In this document: positions 5,809 through 13,640 of the stretch, in pieces
Layout: each line of letters begins with the position of its first letter
Position numbering within the stretch: the stretch's first letter is position 1
From: Gemmatimonadota bacterium
GTDB taxonomy: Bacteria > JAAXHH01
NCBI GenBank assembly: GCA_026713285.1
Contig: JAPOOT010000355.1
Coordinates: forward strand, 1 to 20,579
Length of the DNA: 20,579 nucleotides
Direction of reading: 5' to 3'
Translations under genes and position numbers: made by a program
Notes under the pieces: generated by a model
Told to the model about the DNA's origin: nothing
What the model saw: only the letters and a program-made list of their open reading frames with translations
Databases searched by the model: none

Positions 5809-8463
5809 TTGTTTCTGAACAACCTGCAACGGTGGATGACGATCCTGATCACCCTGGCCATCGTGGGGCCGGTGGAATCCGAAGCAAATCAACCGGCGCC
5901 GGAAAGACGGGTGTACAACACGCGGCATATCGCGTCCCTGCCTCCCGATATCGATGGCAGGGGAGACGATCAAGCCTGGGACGACGTCAAATGGTCCGGC
6001 GGATTTACCCAGCTTGATCCCGATGACGGCGCTGAACCCACGCAGCAGACGGCTTTCAAAATCCTCTTCGACGATCACAACCTCTACGTGCTGATCCGTG
6101 CCTTCGATACCGAACCGGACCGGATCACCAGCCGCGTCACCAGGCGGGACGACTGGGACAACGACTGGGTGGAGATCCATTTCGACAGCTATCACGACAA
6201 GCGCACGGCCTTTTCCTTTACGCTGACCGCCTCCGGAGGCCGGGGCGACGAAGCCATATCGAACGACGGCGACGACTGGGACGCGAGCTGGGATCCCGTA
6301 TGGTACGGCGCGTCCACCATCGACGAAGAGGGATGGCTCGCCGAGATGCGCATACCCCTGAGCCAGTTGAGGTTCTCCGGCGAGGAGGGACAGGTATGGG
6401 GCCTCCAGGTCCAGAGAAGGCTCTACCGCAGCGAGGAGCGTTCGGGCTGGCAGCACATCCACCGGAATTCGCCGGGCTGGGTCAGCCTTTTCGGTGAACT
6501 GCGCGGACTGGAAGGCATCGAGTCTTCCCACCGGATTGAGATACTGCCCTATGTGGTGGGTGACCTCAACCGGTTCCAGGCCGAGGCGCGAAATCCCTTC
6601 CGCGACGGCCAGAGCGCCGACGGGCGCATCGGACTGGACGGCAAGATCGGGCTGGCCGGCAACCTGACCATGGATCTGGCCGTGAACCCTGACTTCGGCC
6701 AGGTTGAGGCGGACCCTTCGAGGGTCAACCTGTCGGCCTTCGAGTTGTTTTTCGAAGAACGCCGGCCGCTTTTCGTTGAAGGGAAGAACATCACCGAGTT
6801 CGGCGTCGGCGGCGGCGGCCCTTTCCGGAACGACCAGTTGTTCTACTCTCGGCGTATCGGCCGGTCCCCCCAGCGACATCCTGATCTCTCGGACGGCCAG
6901 TCCATGGACATGCCCCGGAATACGCCCATACTCGCCGCCGCGAAGATCACCGGCAAGACGCCGGGCGGCCTGTCCATCGGCATCGTGGAAGCGGTTACCG
7001 GGGAAGCCGCCGCCCGGATCGACACGGAGGGCGCGCGGAGCGAGGAGTCCGTGGAACCGCTGACCAACTACCTGGTCGCGCGCTTTCAGCAGGACTTCAA
7101 CGACGGGGAGACGGCGCTGGGCACAATGCTCACGGCGACCAACCGGAACAACAACAAGGCCCACTTCGATTTCCTCAACCGGGCGGCCTACACGGGCGGG
7201 ATCGATTTCCGCCACCAGTGGAGCGACCGGACCTACTGGCTCAACGCGAGCATGTCGTTCAGCCACATCCGGGGCGAACCGGAAGCGCTTATCCGCGCGC
7301 AGCGCAATTCGGCGCGGTACTACCAGCGTCCCGACGCCTCCTACGTGGCGCTGGATTCCACGCTTACCGCCATGAGCGGCCATGGCGGGAGCTTCGGCAT
7401 AGGCCGTTCGGGAAACAGCCCGTGGAACATGGGGATATCCGGAACCTGGCGCTCGCCGGGTCTCGAGCTTAACGACGTGGGCTTCCTGCGCCAGGCCGAC
7501 GTCTTCATGCAGACCAGTTGGTTCGGTTACCGGTCGGAAAAACCGAATCGGATCTTCCGCCAGTTCAACGTATTCATGAACCAGTGGCAGGGGTTCAACT
7601 TCGGCAGGGAACGTAAATTCCTGGGCGGCAACATCAACGGGGGCGGCCAGTTCAGCAATTACTGGTGGGTGTGGATGAACATGAACTCGGAGTTCGAGGG
7701 TTTGTCCACCACCGCCCTGCGCGGCGGCCCGTCCCTGAAGACACCGGGATACGTGGAGTTCAACCTCGATGTCGACACCGATGGACGCAAGCCCGTCAGC
7801 TTCGGCATTGGCGGCGGCTACAACCGGCGCCGCGATGACGCGGGACGCTCGAGTTGGACGTATCTATCCATGCGGTACCGGCCGAGCAACGCCATGAACA
7901 TCCGCATCAATCCGTTTTTCGATACCAACTGGAACGAGTTGCAGTACGTGTCCAACGAATCGTTCCGGGATGACAGTCGCTACCTGCTGGGCCGCGTCGA
8001 CCAGAAGACCCTGGGGATCGGGATCCGGCTCAACTACAGCATCACCAACAACATGTCCATCCAGTACTACGGCCAGCCTTTCGTATCGGCCGGCCGCTAC
8101 ACCCGGTTCAAGCGTATCACGGACACGCGGTCCTCCCGATTCAACGACCGGTTCGACGTGTTTTCGAACGACCAGCTGGCATACGACGATTCGGACGAGG
8201 TTTATCGCGTGGACGAAAACCAGGACGGGCAGACGGACTACTCCTTCGACGATCCCGATTTCAATTTCCGCCAGTTCCGTTCCAACCTGGTCTTGCGGTG
8301 GGAGTATACGCCGGGCTCGACCCTGTTTCTCGTGTGGCAGCAGCAGCGAAGCCGCCCGGGCGGCACGGGCGGGTTTTCGGCCGGGCGGGATCTGAACGAC
8401 CTGTTCGACACCTATCCCTCGAACATCTTCCTGCTGAAATTCAACTACTGGTTTTCACTCTAG
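5809..8463 (+). CDS. DUF5916 outer-membrane protein with N-terminal CBM9-like domain
   Basis: An 884-residue exported protein. A signal peptide (Arg8, then the hydrophobic MTILITLAIVGPV, cleaved near ESEA/N) leads into a CBM9-like beta-sandwich at about 47-230, with the IDGRGDDQAWDDV opening, the ILFDDHNLYVLIRAFD strand pair, and DNDWVEIHFDSY. The rest is a DUF5916 region (SAFELFFEERRPLFVEGKNI, then long alternating aromatic/polar strands) ending in ...KFNYWFSL. Aromatic-rich strands with a terminal hydrophobic residue are typical of BAM-inserted outer-membrane beta-barrels. The family is common in Bacteroidota and relatives and its role is unproven; carbohydrate binding or uptake is the usual guess. 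I chose TTG 5809; ATG 5770 would add 13 residues. The same frame is open from 3475, but the upstream part is antisense to real genes. Its stop codon overlaps that of uxuA. Confidence 0.88.
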   Translation: MFLNNLQRWMTILITLAIVGPVESEANQPAPERRVYNTRHIASLPPDIDGRGDDQAWDDVKWSGGFTQLDPDDGAEPTQQTAFKILFDDHNLYVLIRAFDTEPDRITSRVTRRDDWDNDWVEIHFDSYHDKRTAFSFTLTASGGRGDEAISNDGDDWDASWDPVWYGASTIDEEGWLAEMRIPLSQLRFSGEEGQVWGLQVQRRLYRSEERSGWQHIHRNSPGWVSLFGELRGLEGIESSHRIEILPYVVGDLNRFQAEARNPFRDGQSADGRIGLDGKIGLAGNLTMDLAVNPDFGQVEADPSRVNLSAFELFFEERRPLFVEGKNITEFGVGGGGPFRNDQLFYSRRIGRSPQRHPDLSDGQSMDMPRNTPILAAAKITGKTPGGLSIGIVEAVTGEAAARIDTEGARSEESVEPLTNYLVARFQQDFNDGETALGTMLTATNRNNNKAHFDFLNRAAYTGGIDFRHQWSDRTYWLNASMSFSHIRGEPEALIRAQRNSARYYQRPDASYVALDSTLTAMSGHGGSFGIGRSGNSPWNMGISGTWRSPGLELNDVGFLRQADVFMQTSWFGYRSEKPNRIFRQFNVFMNQWQGFNFGRERKFLGGNINGGGQFSNYWWVWMNMNSEFEGLSTTALRGGPSLKTPGYVEFNLDVDTDGRKPVSFGIGGGYNRRRDDAGRSSWTYLSMRYRPSNAMNIRINPFFDTNWNELQYVSNESFRDDSRYLLGRVDQKTLGIGIRLNYSITNNMSIQYYGQPFVSAGRYTRFKRITDTRSSRFNDRFDVFSNDQLAYDDSDEVYRVDENQDGQTDYSFDDPDFNFRQFRSNLVLRWEYTPGSTLFLVWQQQRSRPGGTGGFSAGRDLNDLFDTYPSNIFLLKFNYWFSL
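8460..8463. other. Shared CTAG of two convergent stop codons
   Basis: The palindrome CTAG supplies TAG to the DUF5916 gene on the plus strand (8461-8463) and TAG to the uxuA-like gene on the minus strand (8462-8460). The two coding regions overlap by 4 bp, so no intergenic terminator can exist between them. Confidence 0.95.
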
Positions 8464-9440
8464 GCCGGCCGCAGCTTGTTGACCATCTCCAACATGGCCG
8501 TCATGTACCCGATGGCGTAGGCGCGCCCCCGATGATTCCAGTCGGTATCATCCACGAAGTCCGGGACGTGGTCGGTGATCATAAACCCGGTGAAACCGAC
8601 CTCTTTCAGGGTTTTCATGACCTCGTAGGGGTCGACGTTGCCCTCGTTGATGAAGCACTCGTTGAAACAGGGGACGTTCCCCTGCACGTCGCGGAAATGG
8701 ACGTAGATAATCCTGCCCTGGCCGCCGAAGTGCCGCACGGACTTTAACACATAGTCATGGCCGCCCATCTCCGACCAGCAGCCCATGCAGAAATCGAGGC
8801 CGTGGTACGGGCTGTCGAAGGTGTCCATGGCCCGCCTGAACCCCTCGAAGCTGCTGAATATCCGGGCTACGCCGCCCAGCATGGGTACGGGCGGGTCGTC
8901 CGGATGCACGGCGAGCTTGACGTTACTTTCCTCGGCAACCGGCAGGATCCTGGACATGTAGTATACGTAGTTCTCCCACATCTCATCGGCCGTGAAAACG
9001 CGGCCATGGGTGAGTTCCGCGTCCCTATGCGCCTCGAAATCGAAGCGCGTGGCCGTTGCCCCGCCGCGGAGTACGGCGGGATCCGGGGTGCGCCACACGG
9101 CGCTGGGCATCCAGTGGTACCCCAGGATGGGAATGCCCGCCCGGCCCATGTTCCGGATGGTGTACTTCATGTTCTCGATCTGGCCGTCGCGGCCCGGCAA
9201 GCCCAGCATGGCTCGGTCGTAGAATGAAACCGGCACGTTCTCCAGGGCCATGAGCCGCAACTCGGCGTCATCCGCCCGCCGTTTCAGATCGACCAGGTCC
9301 GCCAGTTCCCAGCGCTCATCGCCGGGCAGTTTCGGCGTATTCATGAGGAAATCGTCGGCGCCAAGTTGCTTGATGTAGGCCAGTTTCTCGTCGGTAAGCA
9401 CGTTGAACTGCCCGAGACCGATGCGCATCTCCAGGATCAT
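8460..9440 (-). CDS. uxuA: Mannonate dehydratase (UxuA-like)
   Basis: Predicted to dehydrate D-mannonate to 2-keto-3-deoxygluconate in hexuronate (glucuronate, alginate or pectin-type) breakdown. The 326-residue TIM-barrel protein has the family marks: MALENVPVSFYDRAMLG (64-80), GYHWMPS (107-113), LAVHPDDPPVPMLGG (His179), LDFCMGCWSEMGG (Cys218), YVHFRDVQG (His248) and ITDHVPD (Asp290). The His/Cys/His/Asp set fits the metal ligands of the family. It is shorter than E. coli UxuA (394 aa), like many environmental homologues. The frame is open to 9533, but ATG 9440 has AAGGA 5 bases before it and starts the conserved sequence. It begins 1 base after the parC stop codon, an odd partner. No UxuB, UxaC or KdgK is nearby, so specificity is inferred from family motifs. 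Confidence 0.88.
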   Translation of the reverse strand: MILEMRIGLGQFNVLTDEKLAYIKQLGADDFLMNTPKLPGDERWELADLVDLKRRADDAELRLMALENVPVSFYDRAMLGLPGRDGQIENMKYTIRNMGRAGIPILGYHWMPSAVWRTPDPAVLRGGATATRFDFEAHRDAELTHGRVFTADEMWENYVYYMSRILPVAEESNVKLAVHPDDPPVPMLGGVARIFSSFEGFRRAMDTFDSPYHGLDFCMGCWSEMGGHDYVLKSVRHFGGQGRIIYVHFRDVQGNVPCFNECFINEGNVDPYEVMKTLKEVGFTGFMITDHVPDFVDDTDWNHRGRAYAIGYMTAMLEMVNKLRPA

Positions 9441-9441
9441 G

Positions 9442-11433
9442 TCAGTCCTTTCCTTCCTTGGGATCGGCCCGGTGCGCGGAACGGCCGGGATCCTCCGGGT
9501 TTGAAGCAGCTTCCGATTGATCCGGAGAATCACCCCGTTCCGGTTTCCGGGACAGTTTCACGCCCTTGAGCGCCTTGGGGGCCAGGCGGATGCCCTTGGC
9601 CCGGTTCCCCCTGACCGGAAAGATGGCCAGGTCGAAGACTTCCTCGAAAACCCGCATGCGGGGCGTGGGCTTGAAGGTAACCGTCGCCGTGACGTCCTCG
9701 TCGATGGTCAGGTGCAGGATCCGGCAGCCATCGGGAACCAGTTCGTACCCCCGGTTCAGAATGAACTTTTCCAGCTTGCACCGTTTGACATAGGGATGGC
9801 CTTTCCTGTCCCGGTAGATCATCGTGAACACGCGCACGGGATCGACGAACCCGCAGTACAGCATGCCCTTGTCCACGAAGAGCCGTTCGATCTCGTCGTG
9901 GAGGGCGTAGGCGCCCGTCTTGCGGATCACGAGCACGCGGTCGTACGGCGATACGTCGAAGAGGGTGTCGCCGGTATTCAGACCGTAACCGAGGTACCCG
10001 GTATTGCGGTCGTACTTGAGCGCCAGATTCCGTTGCGCCGCCTCCCGGGCGTCGACCCGCTTGAAGGAGGCGAGGGTCGTTCGGCGCGGAAAGGCCTCCC
10101 TGTACCGCTCGATGAGCCCTTCGAGCAGCGTGACCGCATAGGCCGAGAGATGGCCCAGGTGATCCCGGATCTCGCGCAGGCGGTTCCTTATGCCCTTCAT
10201 CTCGTCATTGGCGCGGTTTATGTCGTACAGGGAAATCCGGCGGATCGGTACCTTGAGCAACGTATCGATATCCTCGGAGGTCAGGTCCTTCACTTTGGAC
10301 TCGAAGGGTTCGAATCCCGCCCGGATCGCATCGTGGATCTTGTCCTGTACCCGGATTTCCTCGATGCGCTTGTAGATCCGCTCCTTGATGAAGAGCTGTT
10401 CCAGTGTCTTCGCGCGCAGCTTAGCGTGCAACTGCTTGCGCTCGATTTTAAGCTCAGCCTCGAGAATCTCCAGGAGCCTGCGGGTATTGTGCTTCAGGAC
10501 GTCGGTAACGGGCAGTATGCAGGGGTGGCCTTCCCGGATGAGCAGCACGTTGGTGGATATGGACGACTCGCAGTCGGTGAAGGCGTAGAGGGCATCCACC
10601 GTTTCCTCGGAGTGCACGCCCCGCGCCAGCCGGATTTCGATTTCAACCTCGTCCGCCGTGAAGTCGGAGATGCCGGCGATCTTGAGCTTTTCCTTCTTCG
10701 CGGCCGCCTCGATGGAAGCGATCAGACTCTCGGTGGTCGAACCGAAGGGCAACTGGCGGATGACGATACGCTTGGGATCCCGCACGTCCAGGCTGGCACG
10801 GACCATCACCTTCCCGTTGCCGTCGTTGTATTCCGAGGCGTCTACCAGGCCCCCCGTGGGAAAATCGGGCAGGACCTCGAAAGGTTCGTCCCCGAGGCAG
10901 GCGATCTGGGCCTGCATGAGCTCGATGAGGTTGTGGGGCAGGATCCGGGTCGCCATGCTCGAGGCGATGCCTTCGGCGCCCAGGGCAAGGAGCACGGGAA
11001 TCTTCGCCGGGAAGGCCACCGGCTCCCGGTTGCGCCCGTCATAGGAATCCACGTATTCGGTGATTTCCGGGTCGTACAGCACCTCCTTGGCCAGCGGCGT
11101 CAGGCGGCATTCGATGTACCGGGCGGCAGAGGCGGGGTCGCCGGTCAGGATCGACCCGAAGTTACCCTGCTTATCGATGAACATGTCCTTGTTGGACAGG
11201 TTGACCAGCGACCCGAAGATCGACTGGTCCCCGTGGGGATGGTACCGCATGGTCTGGCCCACCACGTTGGCGACCTTGTGGTACTTCCCGTCGTCCATCT
11301 CGAAGAGGGTATGGAGTATGCGGCGCTGCACCGGCTTGAGGCCGTCGTCGATCTCCGGTATCGCGCGGTCCTTGATGAAATAGGAGGCGTACTTCAGATA
11401 GTAGTCGTCGAAGAGGGTATCGGCGTAGGCCAT
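9442..11433 (-). CDS. parC: Type IIA DNA topoisomerase subunit A (ParC / GyrA-2-like)
   Basis: The DNA-breaking subunit of a topoisomerase IV-like enzyme, 663 residues, acting as A2B2 with the upstream ParE-like protein. The N-terminus (YYLKYASYFIKDRAIPEIDD, GLKPVQRRILHTLFEMDDGK) and RYHPHGDQSIFGSLVNL lead to the catalytic ARYIECRL with Tyr106 and Arg105. The KVANVVGQTM and YVDSYDGRNREP wording is closest, from memory, to the second (ParC) subunit of Chlamydiae and spirochaetes rather than to gyrase A. The coiled-coil domain spans about 330-460. The C-terminal part (about 475-625) is short and has no QRRGGKG GyrA box, so decatenation rather than supercoiling is likely. The last 40 residues are a charged, low-complexity tail. 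In the quinolone pocket the residues matching E. coli GyrA Ser83 and Asp87 are Gln70 and Gly74. It starts 7 bp after the parE stop codon. Confidence 0.9.
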   Translation of the reverse strand: MAYADTLFDDYYLKYASYFIKDRAIPEIDDGLKPVQRRILHTLFEMDDGKYHKVANVVGQTMRYHPHGDQSIFGSLVNLSNKDMFIDKQGNFGSILTGDPASAARYIECRLTPLAKEVLYDPEITEYVDSYDGRNREPVAFPAKIPVLLALGAEGIASSMATRILPHNLIELMQAQIACLGDEPFEVLPDFPTGGLVDASEYNDGNGKVMVRASLDVRDPKRIVIRQLPFGSTTESLIASIEAAAKKEKLKIAGISDFTADEVEIEIRLARGVHSEETVDALYAFTDCESSISTNVLLIREGHPCILPVTDVLKHNTRRLLEILEAELKIERKQLHAKLRAKTLEQLFIKERIYKRIEEIRVQDKIHDAIRAGFEPFESKVKDLTSEDIDTLLKVPIRRISLYDINRANDEMKGIRNRLREIRDHLGHLSAYAVTLLEGLIERYREAFPRRTTLASFKRVDAREAAQRNLALKYDRNTGYLGYGLNTGDTLFDVSPYDRVLVIRKTGAYALHDEIERLFVDKGMLYCGFVDPVRVFTMIYRDRKGHPYVKRCKLEKFILNRGYELVPDGCRILHLTIDEDVTATVTFKPTPRMRVFEEVFDLAIFPVRGNRAKGIRLAPKALKGVKLSRKPERGDSPDQSEAASNPEDPGRSAHRADPKEGKD

Positions 11434-11440
11434 GGGGGTC

Positions 11441-13432
11441 CTATACTTCGTCCAGCAGGTTTTCCACGATGTAATCCCTGCGCTCGGGTGTGTTCTTGCC
11501 CATGTAGAAGGTGAGGGTGTCCGGTATGCTGTGTATGGAACGGACGTTGACCTTCACGAGCCGGATGTCGGAACCGATGAACTGGCCGAACTCTCCCGGC
11601 GAGATCTCGCCCAGGCCCTTGAACCGGGTCACCTCGGCGCCCCGGATACGGTCTAAGGCGGCGTTGCGTTCCTTCTCGCTGTAGCAGTAAACGGTTTCCT
11701 TCGTGTTGCGCACCCGGAAGAGCGGCGTTTCCAGAATGTGGACGTGGCCGGCGAGCACCAGATCCTCGAAGTAGCTCAGGAAGAAGGTCATCAGGAGGTT
11801 TCGTATGTGGTAGCCGTCGTAGTCGGCGTCCGTCGCGATGATTACCTTGTTGAAACGCAGGTTGGACATCCCGTCCTCGATGCCGAGGGCCATCATGAGG
11901 TTGTACAGTTCTTCGTTCTTGTAGATGGCCGCCCGGGTGCGGGAGAAAACGTTCAGCGGCACGCCCTTCAGCCCGAAAATCGCCTGGGTCAGCGGGTCCC
12001 GCGCCGAGACCATCGACCCGGCTGCCGACGGCCCTTCGGTGATGAAGATGGAGGAATCCTCGCCGTGTTTGGCGTGGCCGTAGTGGTACTTGCAGTCCTT
12101 GAAGTTGGGGATCTTGATGGCGATGCGCCGGGCCGCCTCCCGGGCTTCCTTCTTGACCGCGTTCAGTTCTTTCCGGAGGCGTTCGTTCTGGGTAATCTTG
12201 TCCTGGATCTTCTGGGCGGACTCCTGGTTTTTATGGAGGAAGTCCACCACGGCGCTGCGGATTTCCGAAACCAGCCAGCCCCTGATCTCCGTATTGCCCA
12301 GCTTGTTCTTGGTCTGGGACTCGAAAATCGGTTCCTTGAGCTTGATGGCGATGGCCCCCGCGATGGACTCCCGCACATCCACTCCCCCGTAGCTTTTCTT
12401 GAAATACTCGTTGACGCCCTTGAGTATGCCTTCGCGGAATGCGCTCTGATGGGACCCGCCGTCCGCGGTGTACTGGCCGTTCACGAAGGAGAAGAGCGTC
12501 TCGCCGTAGTTGGTGGTGTGGGTGAAGGAGAACTCGATGTACTGGCTCTTGTGGTAGGAGGGTTCATAGAGGACGTTGTCCCCTACCTCGGCCTTCAGGA
12601 AATCCAGCAGCCCGTACCGGGATACGAAACGCTTATTGTTGTAGATCATGCGGAGGCCGCTGTTCAGGCAGGCGTAGTTCCACATGCGGCGTTCGACATA
12701 GTCCGTCTGGTAAGCGTATTCCCCGAAGATCTCCTCGTCGGGCAGGAATTCCACGTAGGTGCCGTCCGGTTCGTCCGCATCGCCCTCGTTCTGGCCGAGC
12801 AGCCGTCCCCGCTCGTAGACCGCCTCCGCGAAGCGGCCGTCACGATAGGCCACGACCCGGAAATCGACGGAAAGGGCGTTGACCGCCTTGGCGCCCACGC
12901 CGTTCAGCCCCACGCTGAACTGGAATACCTCGTCGTTGTACTTGGCCCCCGTGTTGATGATCGAGGTGCATTCCACGACCTTGCCCAGGGGGATTCCGCG
13001 GCCGAAGTCGCGGACGCGGACGCGGTTGTCTTCGATGTTCACGTCGATCTTCCGCCCGTGTCCCATGATGAACTCGTCCACGGCGTTGTCGATCACTTCC
13101 TTCAGGAGCACGTAGATGCCGTCCTCCGGGTCGCTGCCGCTGCCGAGCCGGCCGATGTACATGCCGGTCCGCAGCCTGATGTGTTCCAGGGACGAAAGGG
13201 TCTTGACCTTGCTTTCGTCGTAGACGGCGGCGGCCTCGGCAGGTGATCCACCGTCGCCGGCGGACCGCGCACCGCTGTCTGCCTCGACAACGTTTCCGTT
13301 CTCAGGCGCACCTCCGTCGCGCGGTCCGTTTCCGTTCCTGGACCCGGCGCCCGCCGCGTTGTCAGATTGCGTCAGCAAGTCGAGTTGTGTATGGAGATCC
13401 TTCCCGTTGCCGGAACCGTTCCGGGCCGCCAT
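11441..13432 (-). CDS. parE: Type IIA DNA topoisomerase subunit B (ParE / GyrB-2-like)
   Basis: The ATPase and TOPRIM subunit, 663 residues. The GHKL ATPase begins at YDESKVKTLSSLEHIRLRTG and has KEVIDNAVDE (Glu112, Asn116), DFGRGIP (from Asp142), the ATP lid VGLNGVGAKAVN (174-185), and QTKNKLGN (373-380) of the transducer. TOPRIM has FITEGPSAAGS (catalytic Glu466) and IATDADYDGYHI (Asp535, Asp537, Asp539); RFKGLGEI (603-610) closes it. The usual EGDSA reads EGPSA here; the catalytic Glu is kept. There is no 170-residue GyrB insert, so the size is ParE-like. Residues 1-70 form an extra Gly/Asn/Ala/Ser-rich, probably disordered extension not found in standard ParE. First gene of the parE-parC-uxuA operon, with a strong promoter about 95 bp upstream. 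Confidence 0.92.
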   Translation of the reverse strand: MAARNGSGNGKDLHTQLDLLTQSDNAAGAGSRNGNGPRDGGAPENGNVVEADSGARSAGDGGSPAEAAAVYDESKVKTLSSLEHIRLRTGMYIGRLGSGSDPEDGIYVLLKEVIDNAVDEFIMGHGRKIDVNIEDNRVRVRDFGRGIPLGKVVECTSIINTGAKYNDEVFQFSVGLNGVGAKAVNALSVDFRVVAYRDGRFAEAVYERGRLLGQNEGDADEPDGTYVEFLPDEEIFGEYAYQTDYVERRMWNYACLNSGLRMIYNNKRFVSRYGLLDFLKAEVGDNVLYEPSYHKSQYIEFSFTHTTNYGETLFSFVNGQYTADGGSHQSAFREGILKGVNEYFKKSYGGVDVRESIAGAIAIKLKEPIFESQTKNKLGNTEIRGWLVSEIRSAVVDFLHKNQESAQKIQDKITQNERLRKELNAVKKEAREAARRIAIKIPNFKDCKYHYGHAKHGEDSSIFITEGPSAAGSMVSARDPLTQAIFGLKGVPLNVFSRTRAAIYKNEELYNLMMALGIEDGMSNLRFNKVIIATDADYDGYHIRNLLMTFFLSYFEDLVLAGHVHILETPLFRVRNTKETVYCYSEKERNAALDRIRGAEVTRFKGLGEISPGEFGQFIGSDIRLVKVNVRSIHSIPDTLTFYMGKNTPERRDYIVENLLDEV

Positions 13433-13519
13433 AGTTTCTTTCTCCGTAGATAATGATCAGGATGCATGATACGTCCAACACCACGCCGGTATTAGAACAT
13501 GTCGTGTTGAACCATCTAA

Positions 13520-13555
13520 TTGACACAATATATGGTCAGCAATCGTAAGTGTCAA
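13520..13555. promoter_or_regulatory. Inverted repeat overlapping the parE promoter
   Basis: ATTGACAC (from 13519) and GTGTCAAT (to 13556) are perfect 8-bp inverted repeats about 22 bases apart. The right arm contains the -35 box of the proximal parE promoter, and the -10 box lies just inside the left arm. This is the geometry of an operator that could block RNA polymerase. Confidence 0.45.
13527..13555 (-). promoter_or_regulatory. Proximal sigma-70-type promoter of parE-parC-uxuA
   Basis: The minus strand reads TTGACA (13555-13550), a 17-bp spacer and TATATT (13532-13527): a perfect -35 box, ideal spacing, and a -10 box matching 5 of 6. It lies in a conspicuously AT-rich island about 95 bp before the parE ATG. 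Confidence 0.75.
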
Positions 13556-13558
13556 TAT

Positions 13559-13586
13559 ACCATACACTTGTTTGGTAGGTTGTCAA
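13559..13586 (-). promoter_or_regulatory. Distal promoter candidate of parE-parC-uxuA
   Basis: A second perfect TTGACA (13586-13581) is followed after 16 bp by TATGGT (13564-13559, 4 of 6 matches). It would be a tandem start site about 32 bp upstream of the proximal promoter. The -10 box is mediocre. Confidence 0.4.
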
Positions 13587-13640
13587 GGCAAAACAACGGG
13601 TGCAAATGGGGGCGGGACGGATCCCCGCGTTTCTAACGAA

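Noticed and set aside
5767..7383. 538-codon minus-strand frame opposite the DUF5916 gene
   Set aside because: Val/Arg/Gly-rich shadow sequence without motifs; the plus-strand protein has a clear family.
9517..11514. 665-codon plus-strand frame opposite parC
   Set aside because: An antisense shadow of a GC-rich gene; no recognisable motifs and parC is certain.
11738..13246. 502-codon plus-strand frame opposite parE
   Set aside because: Same reason: composition-driven open frame with no family resemblance opposite a certain gene.
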